A DNA stretch of 64,000 bases from Celerinatantimonas diazotrophica (lineage in GTDB: Bacteria > Pseudomonadota > Gammaproteobacteria > Enterobacterales > Celerinatantimonadaceae), in NCBI RefSeq assembly GCF_004339545.1, contig NZ_SMGD01000012.1, positions 186,001 through 250,000 on the forward strand. Direction: 5' to 3'. Shown one piece after another: positions 35,487-44,265 of this stretch. A model generated the notes under the pieces. It was not told the origin of the DNA and did no database searches. It saw only the letters and a program-made list of their open reading frames with translations. Numbering within the stretch: the stretch's first letter is position 1; each line of letters begins with the position of its first letter. Both the position numbers and the translations under genes were made by a program.

Positions 35487-36764
35487 TTACAGCAATTGGC
35501 TGATCCACTGGCCTGGCCCTTGGCCGCCATTGCCAAGGGCCACTGCGATGGCCCAACCTAATGCTGAGCTTTGTTGATTGTGCTGACCGTAACCGTTGGC
35601 GGTTAGATCTAAGACTAATGTTGGGCAACAAAATAATGCGAGTTGAATCACTTGTTGATAATGCTCAGGCAAGCTCTGCTGGGCTTTTAGTTGGGCTATG
35701 AGTGGTCGCCAGTAGTTGTTGATTTTGCTATCTAAAAAGGCTTGGCGCAGGTCAGTCAGTTGCCAGTTGTGCTGAACCACAATCTGCTGGGTTGGATGGT
35801 CAATCCTGACCTCTACTTGGTAATGCTCTTGGGCAATATCGGGTTCATAAAGCCAATAAGGATGGGCAAAGATATTGTGAAAGGTCGCTTTGATTTCCGC
35901 CAGGAGTGCCGGAATGTTCTCTCCTGCAAACGCGGGATCAAAGAGGGTCAAAGTCTGCTCATCCTCAAACCAGACATTAGCATTGTGCGCATCACCATGC
36001 GCCACGATAGCACCGTGATCGGCCAATGATTGGGGGGCGAGTCGTTGTGCCGATTGGCTAAAGAGCTCAGCGACAGTGAATGGATAATGAATGCCGTTAA
36101 TTTGCCAACGATAGCGACTAAACTGGGACCAATCGAGACTTTGCTGGCCCAGTTTAATCGTTTTATCAAGATAAAATTTGGCAACGCGTCCCCCTAAACC
36201 CAGAGGATGATGATCATCGACTAAGCGGTGATAAAAAAGCTGGTGGATAGCCTCTTGTTTAACTTGCTGAACACTTACGCGGTGCAGACTGTTGCGGGCT
36301 TTGGTCAAAGTGAGTTGGTCTAATTGCTGTTGTGCTTTGATCAGTTTGGGTAATGTTGTCGCATCAGGGTGAGCCTCCCAGCGCCGACAAACATCGGCAA
36401 AACGCTCGGTATGGCGTTTGCGATAAAGTAGTAATTGCCGCCCTGGTTCTTTGCAGGCATAGAGTGGTAAGTCCACTGGAAATCCATAATTTCTTAGCAA
36501 TTCAGCTCGGTAATACTCCTCAATCGATTTCTCTTCACCTTCTTCATGGTGATATTTAAAAAATAGTGCTTCGTCGGTATCTAGCTGAGTAAACCCATTG
36601 AGAGAGTTGAGACTATATTGGTCGCGGTTAATCTGTATTGTTTGCACGGTGTGGCCAGTGATTTGGGCAATCAACAAGGCGAGTTTATCGCTCGCTTGTT
36701 GCCACTGGCCTTGTTTAGCCAATGTGTTTGCCTGTGCCGCAAGGGGGGCCTGATTATCCATCAT
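35487..36764 (-). CDS. APH/choline-kinase-fold phosphotransferase
   Basis: The 425-residue protein contains the kinase-fold catalytic loop HGDAHNANVWF and the metal-binding LFDPAFAG, as in aminoglycoside and choline/homoserine kinases. The N-terminal lobe carries an FFKYHHEEGEEKSIEEYYRAE region where the ATP-contacting Lys would sit. A C-terminal extension of about 130 residues is not part of the common domain. Its start overlaps the end of the HisD-like gene by 11 bases. It likely phosphorylates a small alcohol or amine in the pathway of this locus. The substrate is unknown, and I know no close named relative. Confidence 0.7.
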   Translation of the reverse strand: MMDNQAPLAAQANTLAKQGQWQQASDKLALLIAQITGHTVQTIQINRDQYSLNSLNGFTQLDTDEALFFKYHHEEGEEKSIEEYYRAELLRNYGFPVDLPLYACKEPGRQLLLYRKRHTERFADVCRRWEAHPDATTLPKLIKAQQQLDQLTLTKARNSLHRVSVQQVKQEAIHQLFYHRLVDDHHPLGLGGRVAKFYLDKTIKLGQQSLDWSQFSRYRWQINGIHYPFTVAELFSQSAQRLAPQSLADHGAIVAHGDAHNANVWFEDEQTLTLFDPAFAGENIPALLAEIKATFHNIFAHPYWLYEPDIAQEHYQVEVRIDHPTQQIVVQHNWQLTDLRQAFLDSKINNYWRPLIAQLKAQQSLPEHYQQVIQLALFCCPTLVLDLTANGYGQHNQQSSALGWAIAVALGNGGQGPGQWISQLL

Positions 36765-38079
36765 GCTCGCCCTTTAATAACTCATCACGAAGTTCTGATA
36801 CAGCTAATGCATGCCCGGGGAACCCTTCATAATGCGCAAATCGGTTGGCATTTTTAGCCAGCTCTGCGTAACCGGACTGCGTGACATAACCGACCGAGAT
36901 CCGTTTCATGTAATCAAATACTGACAGCGGGCCGCAGGTTTTGGCTTTGGCGTTGGTGGGTAATACGGCATTAGGGCCGAGTACAAAATTGCCGATAGAA
37001 ATCGGTGTATAGCTGCCCAGCAAAATTTCACCGGCGTTGATAATCCGCGGCATTGTCGCCATCGGTTCTTTCGCTAGAATTTCCAAATGCTCAGGGGCAT
37101 ATTGATTGACAAACTCAATGGCTTTATCAAAGTTATCGGTTAGCACTACACCACCATGGTGGCCACACAGCACCGCTTGCGAGAATTCAGCGCGTTGCGG
37201 GGTAATTTGCTGCCAGTAATCGGCTAATGCTGAGATCGCTTTCTCGGCAACGGGTTTGGAATTGGTCACCAAATAAGCGGATGAATCGGGGCCATGCTCT
37301 GATTCGATCAACAAATCTAGCGCAGCCAGTCGGCCATCGGCGGTTTCATCCGCTAGAATGATGCTTTCACTTGGTCCTGCTGGAATACCGGGGTCGAGCA
37401 GGTGGGTGAGCTGCTGTTTAGCCGCCACTACCCAGGGGCTTCCGGGGCCAACGATTTTTAAGCATTTAGGCACCGATTCAGTTCCAAATGCCACGGCTGC
37501 AACACCTTGTGCACCACCGCATTTATACACCTGTTCAATGCCAACTAAACGGGCTGCAACCAACGTGGCATCATCTACTGTGCCATCCGGCCCGGGCGGG
37601 GTAATGACAATTGGTTTTGGCACGCCTGCGACAATAGCAGGTACGGCCGTCATAATTAGAACGCTTGGAAACGAGCCTTTACCGCGGGGGACATAACAAG
37701 CCACTGCTTCAATTGGAACGTGGCGATCCCCGGCAAAAGCGCCGGGTTTCATCTCTTTGAGCCACATCTCTTCTGGTTTTTGCGCCTGATGAAAGGCACG
37801 GACGTTTTCAACTGAGTAACGAATGGTCTCAATGACCTCTGGATCTAAGCGTTCAAAGGCGGCTTTAAATTCACTCTCTTGGGCTTTAACACTGAAGCTA
37901 TCTACGGCAACTTTGTCGAACTTTTTAGCGAAATCAATCAGCGCTGCATCGCCGCCTGTGCGAACAGCTTCGATAATTGGAGTCACCTTTTCGCTAAAAA
38001 AGGATAAATCCGACTCGGTTCGCTGTAGTAGCTCTGACGGAATCGATTTATTGCTAAGGTCATAGAATGAGACTTCCAT
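36754..38079 (-). CDS. Histidinol dehydrogenase-like protein with altered metal ligands
   Basis: The product has 441 residues from ATG 38079, with GAGGAG 9 bases upstream. The whole chain aligns with HisD: GGAQGVAAVAFGTESVPK, AGPSESIILAD, EHGPDSS and NQYAPEHLEI. The catalytic Glu-His pair is kept (E330, H331), as are two zinc-ligand histidines (H262, H423). Two other zinc ligands differ: E259 instead of Gln and N364 instead of Asp (GNFVLG where HisD has GDYASG). A371 replaces the substrate-binding His of HVLPT. It is therefore unlikely to be the biosynthetic enzyme. Sulfopropanediol 3-dehydrogenase (HpsN) is a HisD relative near similar transporters, but as I recall HpsN keeps the GD and HVLPT motifs. 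The substrate is unknown. Confidence 0.8.
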   Translation of the reverse strand: MEVSFYDLSNKSIPSELLQRTESDLSFFSEKVTPIIEAVRTGGDAALIDFAKKFDKVAVDSFSVKAQESEFKAAFERLDPEVIETIRYSVENVRAFHQAQKPEEMWLKEMKPGAFAGDRHVPIEAVACYVPRGKGSFPSVLIMTAVPAIVAGVPKPIVITPPGPDGTVDDATLVAARLVGIEQVYKCGGAQGVAAVAFGTESVPKCLKIVGPGSPWVVAAKQQLTHLLDPGIPAGPSESIILADETADGRLAALDLLIESEHGPDSSAYLVTNSKPVAEKAISALADYWQQITPQRAEFSQAVLCGHHGGVVLTDNFDKAIEFVNQYAPEHLEILAKEPMATMPRIINAGEILLGSYTPISIGNFVLGPNAVLPTNAKAKTCGPLSVFDYMKRISVGYVTQSGYAELAKNANRFAHYEGFPGHALAVSELRDELLKGEHDG

Positions 38080-38099
38080 GGTCAAAAACTCCTCATAGG

Positions 38100-38864
38100 T
38101 TAAGCGTTTTCTAATGGTTTGCTAATTCGTTCAAAAATTCCGCTCTGAATATCGATAAATTCAGGGCTGCGAGTCACGCTCATGTCACGAGGCCGAGTAA
38201 TTGGAACATCAACACACTGATCGATTGCGCCCGGTTTCATGACTACAACGCGATCCGAGAGGTAGACGGCTTCTTCGATATCGTGGGTGACAAACATTAC
38301 CGTCAGACGATGAACTTCCCAGATCTCTAAAAGTAACTGTTGCATCTGGCGACGGGTCATCGCATCAAGTGCACCAAACGGTTCATCCATCAACAAAATT
38401 TTGGGACGATAAGAGAGGGCACGCGCAATGGCGACGCGCTGTTTCATACCGCCGGAAAGCTCCGATGGCCACTTATCAGCGGCATGTGAGAGTTTGACCA
38501 GCTCGAGGTGTTCTTTGGCAATTTCAGTGCGTTCTGAGCGTGAATAGCCCGCTGATTTAAGTGCAAATTCGATGTTTTGCTGAGCCGTTAGCCAAGGTAA
38601 TAGAGTATAGCTTTGAAAAACGACCCCACGATCAATACCCGGTCCTTGAATGGGCTGGTTGTCCACCAGTACATTGCCATGGTCAAAATCTTCAAGGCCG
38701 GCAGCGATGGATAATAAAGTACTCTTACCACATCCTGACGCTCCCACAATCGAGACAAATTCGTTGTGATTTAAGCTTAGATCTATTTTATTGAGCACCA
38801 AATTTCGCTGTCGTTTAGCCAACGGATAACTTTTATCTAATTGGTGAATCGTTAAGCTGGCCAT
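38100..38864 (-). CDS. ABC transporter ATP-binding protein (SsuB/TauB type)
   Basis: This 254-residue ATPase has Walker A GASGCGKST, Q-loop VVFQSYTLLPWLT, signature LSGGMKQR, Walker B ILLMDEPFGALD and His switch FVTHDIEEAVYL. The pattern is that of nitrate/sulfonate/taurine uptake systems. It works with the permease and binding protein encoded just upstream (2-base gap to the permease). The HisD-like gene follows after 20 bases. Confidence 0.9.
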   Translation of the reverse strand: MASLTIHQLDKSYPLAKRQRNLVLNKIDLSLNHNEFVSIVGASGCGKSTLLSIAAGLEDFDHGNVLVDNQPIQGPGIDRGVVFQSYTLLPWLTAQQNIEFALKSAGYSRSERTEIAKEHLELVKLSHAADKWPSELSGGMKQRVAIARALSYRPKILLMDEPFGALDAMTRRQMQQLLLEIWEVHRLTVMFVTHDIEEAVYLSDRVVVMKPGAIDQCVDVPITRPRDMSVTRSPEFIDIQSGIFERISKPLENA

Positions 38865-38866
38865 TC

Positions 38867-39724
38867 TTAACCTCGATGATTGTATTTAAAAAGAACTTTT
38901 TCGGCGCCGCGCATCACCTGATCGCTAATCAATCCCAGAACACCGAGCAACAAGATGTAGCCGATGATGGTGTCGGTCTGAAAATAACGTTGGGAGACGA
39001 CGATTCGATACCCCAGCCCTGACGTCGAGGCTACTAGTTCCGCCAAGACCAACCAAGTCCAGGCCCAGCCGAGACTAATACGAAGAGCATCCCAAATGTT
39101 GGGAAAAGCCGCGGGGAGCACGATGCGCAGCAAAATGCCGCGATCTGTCATGCCGAGGGTTCGTCCAAGGCCGATATAGTCTTTCGGCACTCGCTTGACT
39201 GCATCAATCATCATGAGCACTTGTTGAAAAAAGGTTCCGATCCAGATCACTAAGAATTTTTGAATGTCCCCGGTACCGACCCACAAAATCGTCAGAGGGA
39301 CAAAGGCAACCACTGGCATGTAACGGATGAAATCAACCAATGGCTCGACGATTGATTTAAAAAACCCATAACAGCCCGCCAAGATCCCAATGACGATTGA
39401 CATCACTGATGAAATCGCAAATGCGATAGCAATCCGATATAAACTGCTCTGAATATCTTTCCACAATATGCCATTTTCACTCAGAGTTAACATGCGGGTG
39501 AAGACATGGTCTAACCCGGGTAAAAAGATCGGTTTAACTCGTCCTGTCGCGGTAACAAACCACCATCCCAGCAGCAACACAATAAAGGTTGCCAGAGCTA
39601 AGCTGATGGCCTGCCACTTTGTGGGGGAGCGGCCAATTGTGAACAGTGACCAGCGCTTTCTTGTTTTTTTCTCTCTTGCTTTGGTGTTCATAATAGTTTG
39701 GCTCTGCGCAGGAGTGGTCGGCAT
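38867..39724 (-). CDS. ABC transporter permease (SsuC/TauC type)
   Basis: The 285-residue inner-membrane protein has about six membrane segments. The coupling motif is LGRTLGMTDRGILLRIVLPAAFPNI with the EAA-like pattern of the BPD permease family. The long basic N-terminal tail (TKAREKKTRKRW) is cytoplasmic. The ATG has a strong AGGAGG site. It forms the homodimeric channel for the NMT1-type binding protein encoded upstream. Confidence 0.9.
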   Translation of the reverse strand: MPTTPAQSQTIMNTKAREKKTRKRWSLFTIGRSPTKWQAISLALATFIVLLLGWWFVTATGRVKPIFLPGLDHVFTRMLTLSENGILWKDIQSSLYRIAIAFAISSVMSIVIGILAGCYGFFKSIVEPLVDFIRYMPVVAFVPLTILWVGTGDIQKFLVIWIGTFFQQVLMMIDAVKRVPKDYIGLGRTLGMTDRGILLRIVLPAAFPNIWDALRISLGWAWTWLVLAELVASTSGLGYRIVVSQRYFQTDTIIGYILLLGVLGLISDQVMRGAEKVLFKYNHRG

Positions 39725-39736
39725 GGCTCCTCCTTT

Positions 39737-40723
39737 CTACTTCGCTTTTTTGACAAAAGAATCATCAAAAACTTGGGTAAATTTCACATTAGTTGGCACC
39801 AGTGATGCGCTTTTTGCAGCCTTTAAGATGTGGGGAAATGTTTGGGTGCGAAAAGCACCTTCGAGCATCTGTTTGTTGGTTTTGATATCGATATATTTAA
39901 TGCCATCAAAGGCGGTTTTAAGATCATCCGGTGTGGCACCAATTGCAGTGGCGATAATGTTGCGGTCGAGTTGGGTGTGTTGGCGATAGTTCGCGAGTGC
40001 TTTTTTCCAAACCTCAATGAGGGCAGCCACTTGTTTGGGATGCTTGTTGATAACCGATTGCCGAACGACCAGCACGTCACTAATGAGGCCAGGATCGGAT
40101 GCACCGCTATAGAGCATTTTTAAATTCGGATCGTTTTTCTCGGCGACACTGATGTAAGGTTCATAGGTGACAGCCACTGGTACATTACCAGCAATTAAGG
40201 CACTCCCGGCGTTAGCGGCGGGCATTGGTACTGGAATGATATCGGCTTCGCTCAGGTGCACCGAGCTTAAGGCACTGTGCAATAAAATATCGCTGGTGGT
40301 ACCTTGCTCATAAGCGACTTTCTTGCCTTTGATATCTTTGAGTGATTTGATTTTAGCAGAGGCGAGTATCGCATCGGCAGTATTACTCTGATCGAGCAGT
40401 AACACGGCTTTTACAGGGAGTCCGGCGGCGATCATGCCCATGGCTGTATGTGTTGCGATATTGGCTACATCAATTTGACCACTGGCAAGGGCCGCATTAA
40501 TATCTTTATCTTCGGTGAAGTTAATAATATCAACGTTTTTAAATCCTTGTTTCTTAAATAGGCCATCGTGAGCTGCCACATACCACAGGCCATAACCTAA
40601 CCAAGGTTCAATGCCCATTTTTAAAGAGCCAAGATGCTCTGCGCCATGGGCAGTCATTGATCCTAATAACGCGATCAAACAGGTTACCTTCCTCATTTTT
40701 GCGAAAAAATTGGTTAACTTCAT
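39737..40723 (-). CDS. ABC transporter substrate-binding protein (NMT1/TauA type)
   Basis: The product has 328 residues from ATG 40723, with GGGAG 8 bases upstream and a signal peptide at once after it (VTCLIALLGSMTAHGAEH). The fold motifs of sulfonate/taurine/pyrimidine-precursor binding proteins are visible: KMGIEPWLGYGLWYVAAHDGLF, ALASGQIDVANIATHTAMGM and VAYEQGTTSDILL. The ligand could be a sulfonate, but related proteins also bind heterocycles and amines. It heads the transporter part of the HisC/HisD-like locus. A mobile element lies about 245 bp upstream. Confidence 0.87.
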   Translation of the reverse strand: MKLTNFFAKMRKVTCLIALLGSMTAHGAEHLGSLKMGIEPWLGYGLWYVAAHDGLFKKQGFKNVDIINFTEDKDINAALASGQIDVANIATHTAMGMIAAGLPVKAVLLLDQSNTADAILASAKIKSLKDIKGKKVAYEQGTTSDILLHSALSSVHLSEADIIPVPMPAANAGSALIAGNVPVAVTYEPYISVAEKNDPNLKMLYSGASDPGLISDVLVVRQSVINKHPKQVAALIEVWKKALANYRQHTQLDRNIIATAIGATPDDLKTAFDGIKYIDIKTNKQMLEGAFRTQTFPHILKAAKSASLVPTNVKFTQVFDDSFVKKAK

Positions 40724-41348
40724 CTCTGATACTCCCTGAGTCATGCTGATTAATGATCGAATGCATAGATATGTATATACAATCAATAAGTGTGCCATCT
40801 TGGTGATATATTTAACTTATTGATTTTAAATAGGGTAGTAATAGCGAACCGACAAAAAACTAGTTATCGATGCGTTAAAAGTGTGCATAAATTGTTAAAA
40901 ACTGTGTAAATCCGCATTATTTTGGTGCTTTTTTGTGCATTTGTTTCGATTAGAGTTGGCTAATTAGGGACTGTTGACCTTTTATGATTAGTTTTGCAGA
41001 AATCTGAGAGGGATTTAGGCAAGGCAAACATTGTGCCGTGTAGTTATTCTCCACAAAGAACGTTTAACGCTGGATAAATTCCTCTCAGATACTGCCCTTG
41101 GGGTTCATTTAAACGCATCCTGAACTTTGTTGCCCCCTGCTTGCTTAACTCATTAAGTGACGCAGGGTGCGCCGCGTTCAAAATGCGTTTAATTTGAACA
41201 AAATTCAACCACCAAAGGTCAACCGTCCCTAGGCTGACTGGCATGGTGGGTGAATAGAATCAAGTCTTCAAAAGTGGAATAACATCGCTATCCGGGCGTA
41301 GCGAAGATGAAAAAGCTGGACGCACACCGTGCACGTCCAACAAATTTT
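40724..41348. promoter_or_regulatory. Region between the HisC-like and binding-protein genes
   Basis: This 625-base gap holds the transporter promoter on its left and the mobile element (40968-41228) on its right. TGTATATACA, a perfect 10-bp palindrome, lies at 40772-40781, 49 bases before the binding-protein start. A related GTATATACAT is found upstream of the HisC-like gene at 42516. The two could be sites for one regulator of the locus. No other gene is seen. Confidence 0.4.
40968..41228 (+). mobile_element. MITE-like element, copy A (full length, 261 bp)
   Basis: The element begins GGACTGTTGACCTTT and ends with the inverted form (AAAGGTCAACCGTCC). Flanks are TTAG on the left and CTAG on the right, fitting a YTAR/TA target as used by some IS5-group elements. 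A second, internal inverted repeat involves TCTGAGAGGGATTTA near 41003 and AAATTCCTCTCAGA near 41076. No transposase is encoded; the 66-codon minus-strand frame within it has no transposase motif. It is nearly identical to copy C at 53143. It separates the HisC-like gene from the transporter genes. Confidence 0.8.
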
Positions 41349-42473
41349 TTAGGCGTTTAAAATAGTTTTCAATGCGCTGAGGAAATGCTCATTTTCATCT
41401 TGCGAGCCAATCGATACGCGCAAATAGTGTTCATAACCTGCTTCTAGCCAAGGCTTAACGATGACGCCATGCTTCAAGAGTTTTTGCGCAAGTTCTATGG
41501 CTGGGTAATCCGTTTTAAAAAATAAAAAGTTACCGAGTGATTTGGCCGGTTGGATCCCCAACTCATTAAGTTGCTCGCTCAGCGTTTGGCGAGCTTGGTC
41601 ATTCCACGTTAAAGTCTTTTCTATATGAGTTGCGTCGTTAAGCGCTGCAATCGCAGCTTTTTGGGCGATGCGATTGACATTAAATGGTGTGCGTACTTTG
41701 TCGATATAACCGGCAATGCTTGGTTCGCTGCAAATACCGTAACCGATTCGAAGTCCAGCTAAAGAGTAGGCTTTTGATAGGGTTCGTAATAAAACATAAG
41801 GCTTGCCTGATTGCTCTAGAATCTGTTGAACATTTGGATAGTTAGCATCTGTTTGCGCATATTCATAATAGGCTTCGTCAAAGATCAAGAGCGTTTGGTC
41901 GGTGAGCGCATCGAGAATTGTTTCTATTTCGGCTTGGCTCAGCGCGGTACCAACTGGGTTACTGGGGCTGGCAATAAAAAATAGTTTTGGCTGGTGGGTT
42001 TGTAATTGCTGGACAATTTTCTCAATGTCGAATTCAAGTGTGTCACTCATCTCGGCGATCAATACATTTGCCCCACATGACTGCGGATACAAAATGTGTA
42101 GTCCAAAGGAGGGCACAATCGTTAAGACGTTATCCCCTGCTTCTAGAAATACGCGGCACAGAACACTGATGATATCTTCCGAGCCGTTCCCAAAGACCAA
42201 TGTCTGGGGATCCACATTAAATTTTTGGCCTAATAATTGCCGGAGTTCGCTGCAGTTTGGGTCGGGATAGTAGGCGAGATTTCCTGCATCATTGAGCACC
42301 TTCGCTACCGCTGCGGAGGTCCCAAATGGATTTTCATTACTCGCTAGCTTAGCGACTTTAGTGACGTTGTAGCGTTTTTTTAGCTCTTCTAAGGAGAGTC
42401 CGGCATTGTAACTGGCTAGTGGCTGGACATACTGACTAACCAGCGAATGGATAGATGCGTTTGTGTTTGGCAT
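41349..42473 (-). CDS. HisC-like histidinol-phosphate aminotransferase paralog
   Basis: This 374-residue fold-type I PLP aminotransferase has the HisC pattern: LASNENPFGTSAAV, YPDPNCSELRQLL, IVPSFGLHILYPQ, FFIASPSNPVGTALS and FDEAYYEYA. The PLP lysine lies in TLSKAYSLAGLRIGYG. The carboxylate- or phosphate-binding Arg is in YLRVSIGSQDEN. AAGGAG precedes the ATG. It could be the housekeeping HisC, but it stands alone from other his genes. It lies just upstream, same strand, of a transporter and a HisD-like gene, so a catabolic transamination role is equally possible. GTATATACAT in its promoter resembles a palindrome before the transporter. Confidence 0.82.
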   Translation of the reverse strand: MPNTNASIHSLVSQYVQPLASYNAGLSLEELKKRYNVTKVAKLASNENPFGTSAAVAKVLNDAGNLAYYPDPNCSELRQLLGQKFNVDPQTLVFGNGSEDIISVLCRVFLEAGDNVLTIVPSFGLHILYPQSCGANVLIAEMSDTLEFDIEKIVQQLQTHQPKLFFIASPSNPVGTALSQAEIETILDALTDQTLLIFDEAYYEYAQTDANYPNVQQILEQSGKPYVLLRTLSKAYSLAGLRIGYGICSEPSIAGYIDKVRTPFNVNRIAQKAAIAALNDATHIEKTLTWNDQARQTLSEQLNELGIQPAKSLGNFLFFKTDYPAIELAQKLLKHGVIVKPWLEAGYEHYLRVSIGSQDENEHFLSALKTILNA

Positions 42474-43042
42474 GGACTCTCCTTAAGTGGGGGACTGGGT
42501 ATGTCTATCAAATTAGTATATACATGTAAATGTAACTGAATCGATAGACGAATCAATGCTTATTTTTAAAGACATGGCTGGCAGTCAACTGCCAAAACCT
42601 GTCTGAAACCATGTGCCGTATGGGCAGGCTTGATTGGAGGTTGAACCCGTTAATTGGCTATATAATTATCTTCACGCTTGAGTTTTTGGTTCTGCCAGAG
42701 TCCTTCTATCATCGCTTGAATAATGCTCCCCAGCGGGTGGATATGAGTTGCGAGGGCGCGATCATGGCAATGCCTTGGCTGCGAATTCGATGCCTTTTCG
42801 GCTCAGGTGATTTGATGTATGAGCGACTGCTGTGAGCGAAGTTATGTCCCGGTGCGGTTAATTTCGGGCTTTTATGATGCAATGACTCCTGAATCAAGCG
42901 ATTTTTTAACGATGTTCAGCTCTCAATTGCGCGTGAATTGATCAATGATAAATCTTGGTCTGACTCAAGGGCCTATCGCGCTAGCACAGTGCTCGGTGCG
43001 CTGGTAGACTTTGCTTATTTATATTGCCGGATAAACTCGTTC
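42474..43042. pseudogene. Gene-poor region with possible decayed coding sequence
   Basis: This stretch of 569 bases has no intact gene. The left part holds the HisC-like promoter, with GTATATAC at 42516 and a GTCTATC/GATAGAC inverted repeat flanking it. From about 42640 to 43040 the plus strand shows protein-like stretches in different frames: YVPVRLISGFYDAMTPESSD near 42842, then INDKSWSDSRAYRASTVLGA from 42938. This suggests a frameshifted relic of one gene. I do not recognise its family. The ApbE frame could extend back to 42938, but the lipoprotein signal begins at 43043. Confidence 0.3.
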
Positions 43043-44104
43043 ATGTTTAAGCGCCATTTGTTTCGCTCAGGCATCTTCTGCTTGATGATGGGCTCATTAG
43101 CTTTGTTTTTAAGTAGCTGTTCGAAGCCAATTAAAATCGAAAAATTATCAGGATATGCGCAAGGGACGACCTATCACATTAGCTGGTGGAGTCAGAAGCC
43201 CATTTCTAAAAACAAAGTTCAGGGGCAGTTTTCTAATAAGTTAGCCAGTATCGATAAAGAGTTATCGACTTGGCGTAATGATTCTTATATTTCTCGGTTT
43301 AACCAAAGCTCTTCGACCCAATGGCAAAAAGCCTCTAAAGATTTCATCGGCCTGATTGAGCTAGCTAAACAGATCAATGCCAAAACTCACGGCTGTTACG
43401 ACCCAACCATTGGGCCATTGTTTGACTTGTGGGGGTTTCATAAAGATGTCCTGCATGTGCCAAGTGCCAGCCAGATCGCAGCGGTAAAACATGATCTAGG
43501 GATTGATAAAATTAAAGTCGATAAATCCCGCGGTATGATCCGCAAAACGCTGCCAGGGGTGCAACTGGATTTTTCATCGATGGGTGAAGGCTATACCATC
43601 GGCAAATTAAGCCAGATTTTAGAACATGATGGTATCCATAACTATATTGTCGAATTTGGTGGCGATATGAAGATAAAAGGCCATAAACCGGGGGGGGAGA
43701 AGTGGCGTATCGCCATTGAGAGACCGATTCCCACTCAGGATGGTATTGAGCCGTATCGTATCGTGACAATTAACGATGAAAGTGGGGTAACCCTTGATAC
43801 CTCGGGGACTTATCACCATTCGTTTGATGACAAAGGCAAAGAGTATTCGCATATTCTTGACCCTCGTACTGGGGCGCCGATTACTCATGATTTGGTCTCT
43901 GCGTCAGTCTTTGGTCATGTGGCAAAAGTGAGTGATGCATGGGCTACCGCGATGCTATGTTTAGGGCCAAAGCAAGGGCTTGAAGTTGCCAAAAAGCAGC
44001 ATCTATCCGTATTTTTTATTCGCAAAGATAAGAAAACGTTTAAGTCTTTTGAGAGTCCTGCGCTGGAGAAATCGAAACGGGTCGCTTTTGCGGCTAAAAA
44101 TTAA
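43043..44104 (+). CDS. apbE: FAD:protein FMN transferase (ApbE), lipoprotein
   Basis: The product has 353 residues from ATG 43043. A lipoprotein signal follows (GSLALFLSSC, with the lipid-modified Cys). ApbE motifs: GTTYHISWW near the N-terminus, DPTIGPLFDLWGF, QLDFSSMGEGYTIGKL, and YIVEFGGDMKIKG for FAD binding. SHILDPRTGAP and ASVFGHVAKVSDAWATAM contain the metal-binding residues. ApbE moves FMN from FAD to a Thr in target proteins such as Na+-translocating NADH:quinone reductase and Rnf subunits, in the periplasm. No nqr or rnf genes lie next to it here. Confidence 0.92.
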   Translation: MFKRHLFRSGIFCLMMGSLALFLSSCSKPIKIEKLSGYAQGTTYHISWWSQKPISKNKVQGQFSNKLASIDKELSTWRNDSYISRFNQSSSTQWQKASKDFIGLIELAKQINAKTHGCYDPTIGPLFDLWGFHKDVLHVPSASQIAAVKHDLGIDKIKVDKSRGMIRKTLPGVQLDFSSMGEGYTIGKLSQILEHDGIHNYIVEFGGDMKIKGHKPGGEKWRIAIERPIPTQDGIEPYRIVTINDESGVTLDTSGTYHHSFDDKGKEYSHILDPRTGAPITHDLVSASVFGHVAKVSDAWATAMLCLGPKQGLEVAKKQHLSVFFIRKDKKTFKSFESPALEKSKRVAFAAKN

Positions 44105-44139
44105 AAAAGCAGGGCGTGGTTTTTAGCGCCCTTGCTTTT
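44103..44139 (+). terminator. Terminator after apbE
   Basis: AAAAAAGCAGGGCG pairs with GCGCCCTTGCTTTT with one bulged base and a TGGTTTTTA-type loop. It overlaps the apbE stop codon. Confidence 0.75.
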
Positions 44140-44265
44140 GCTGATTGATGCCATATTTGTTATCTAGCCGTTATCGGAGGTGTTGATTCAACACTCTTTA
44201 TGAGCGTATGGTAATGATGTTATTCATTCTGTTCGACTCAGTTTCGATAAATGTGAGGAAAAGAT

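Noticed and set aside
36754..38079. Assignment as sulfopropanediol 3-dehydrogenase HpsN
   Set aside because: The context is suggestive, but the GN and NAVLPT motifs differ from those I recall for HpsN, and no sulfo-lyase gene is present.
41044..41244. 66-codon frame within the mobile element as a transposase
   Set aside because: No DDE or HUH motif and too short; it is conserved between copies only because the DNA is.
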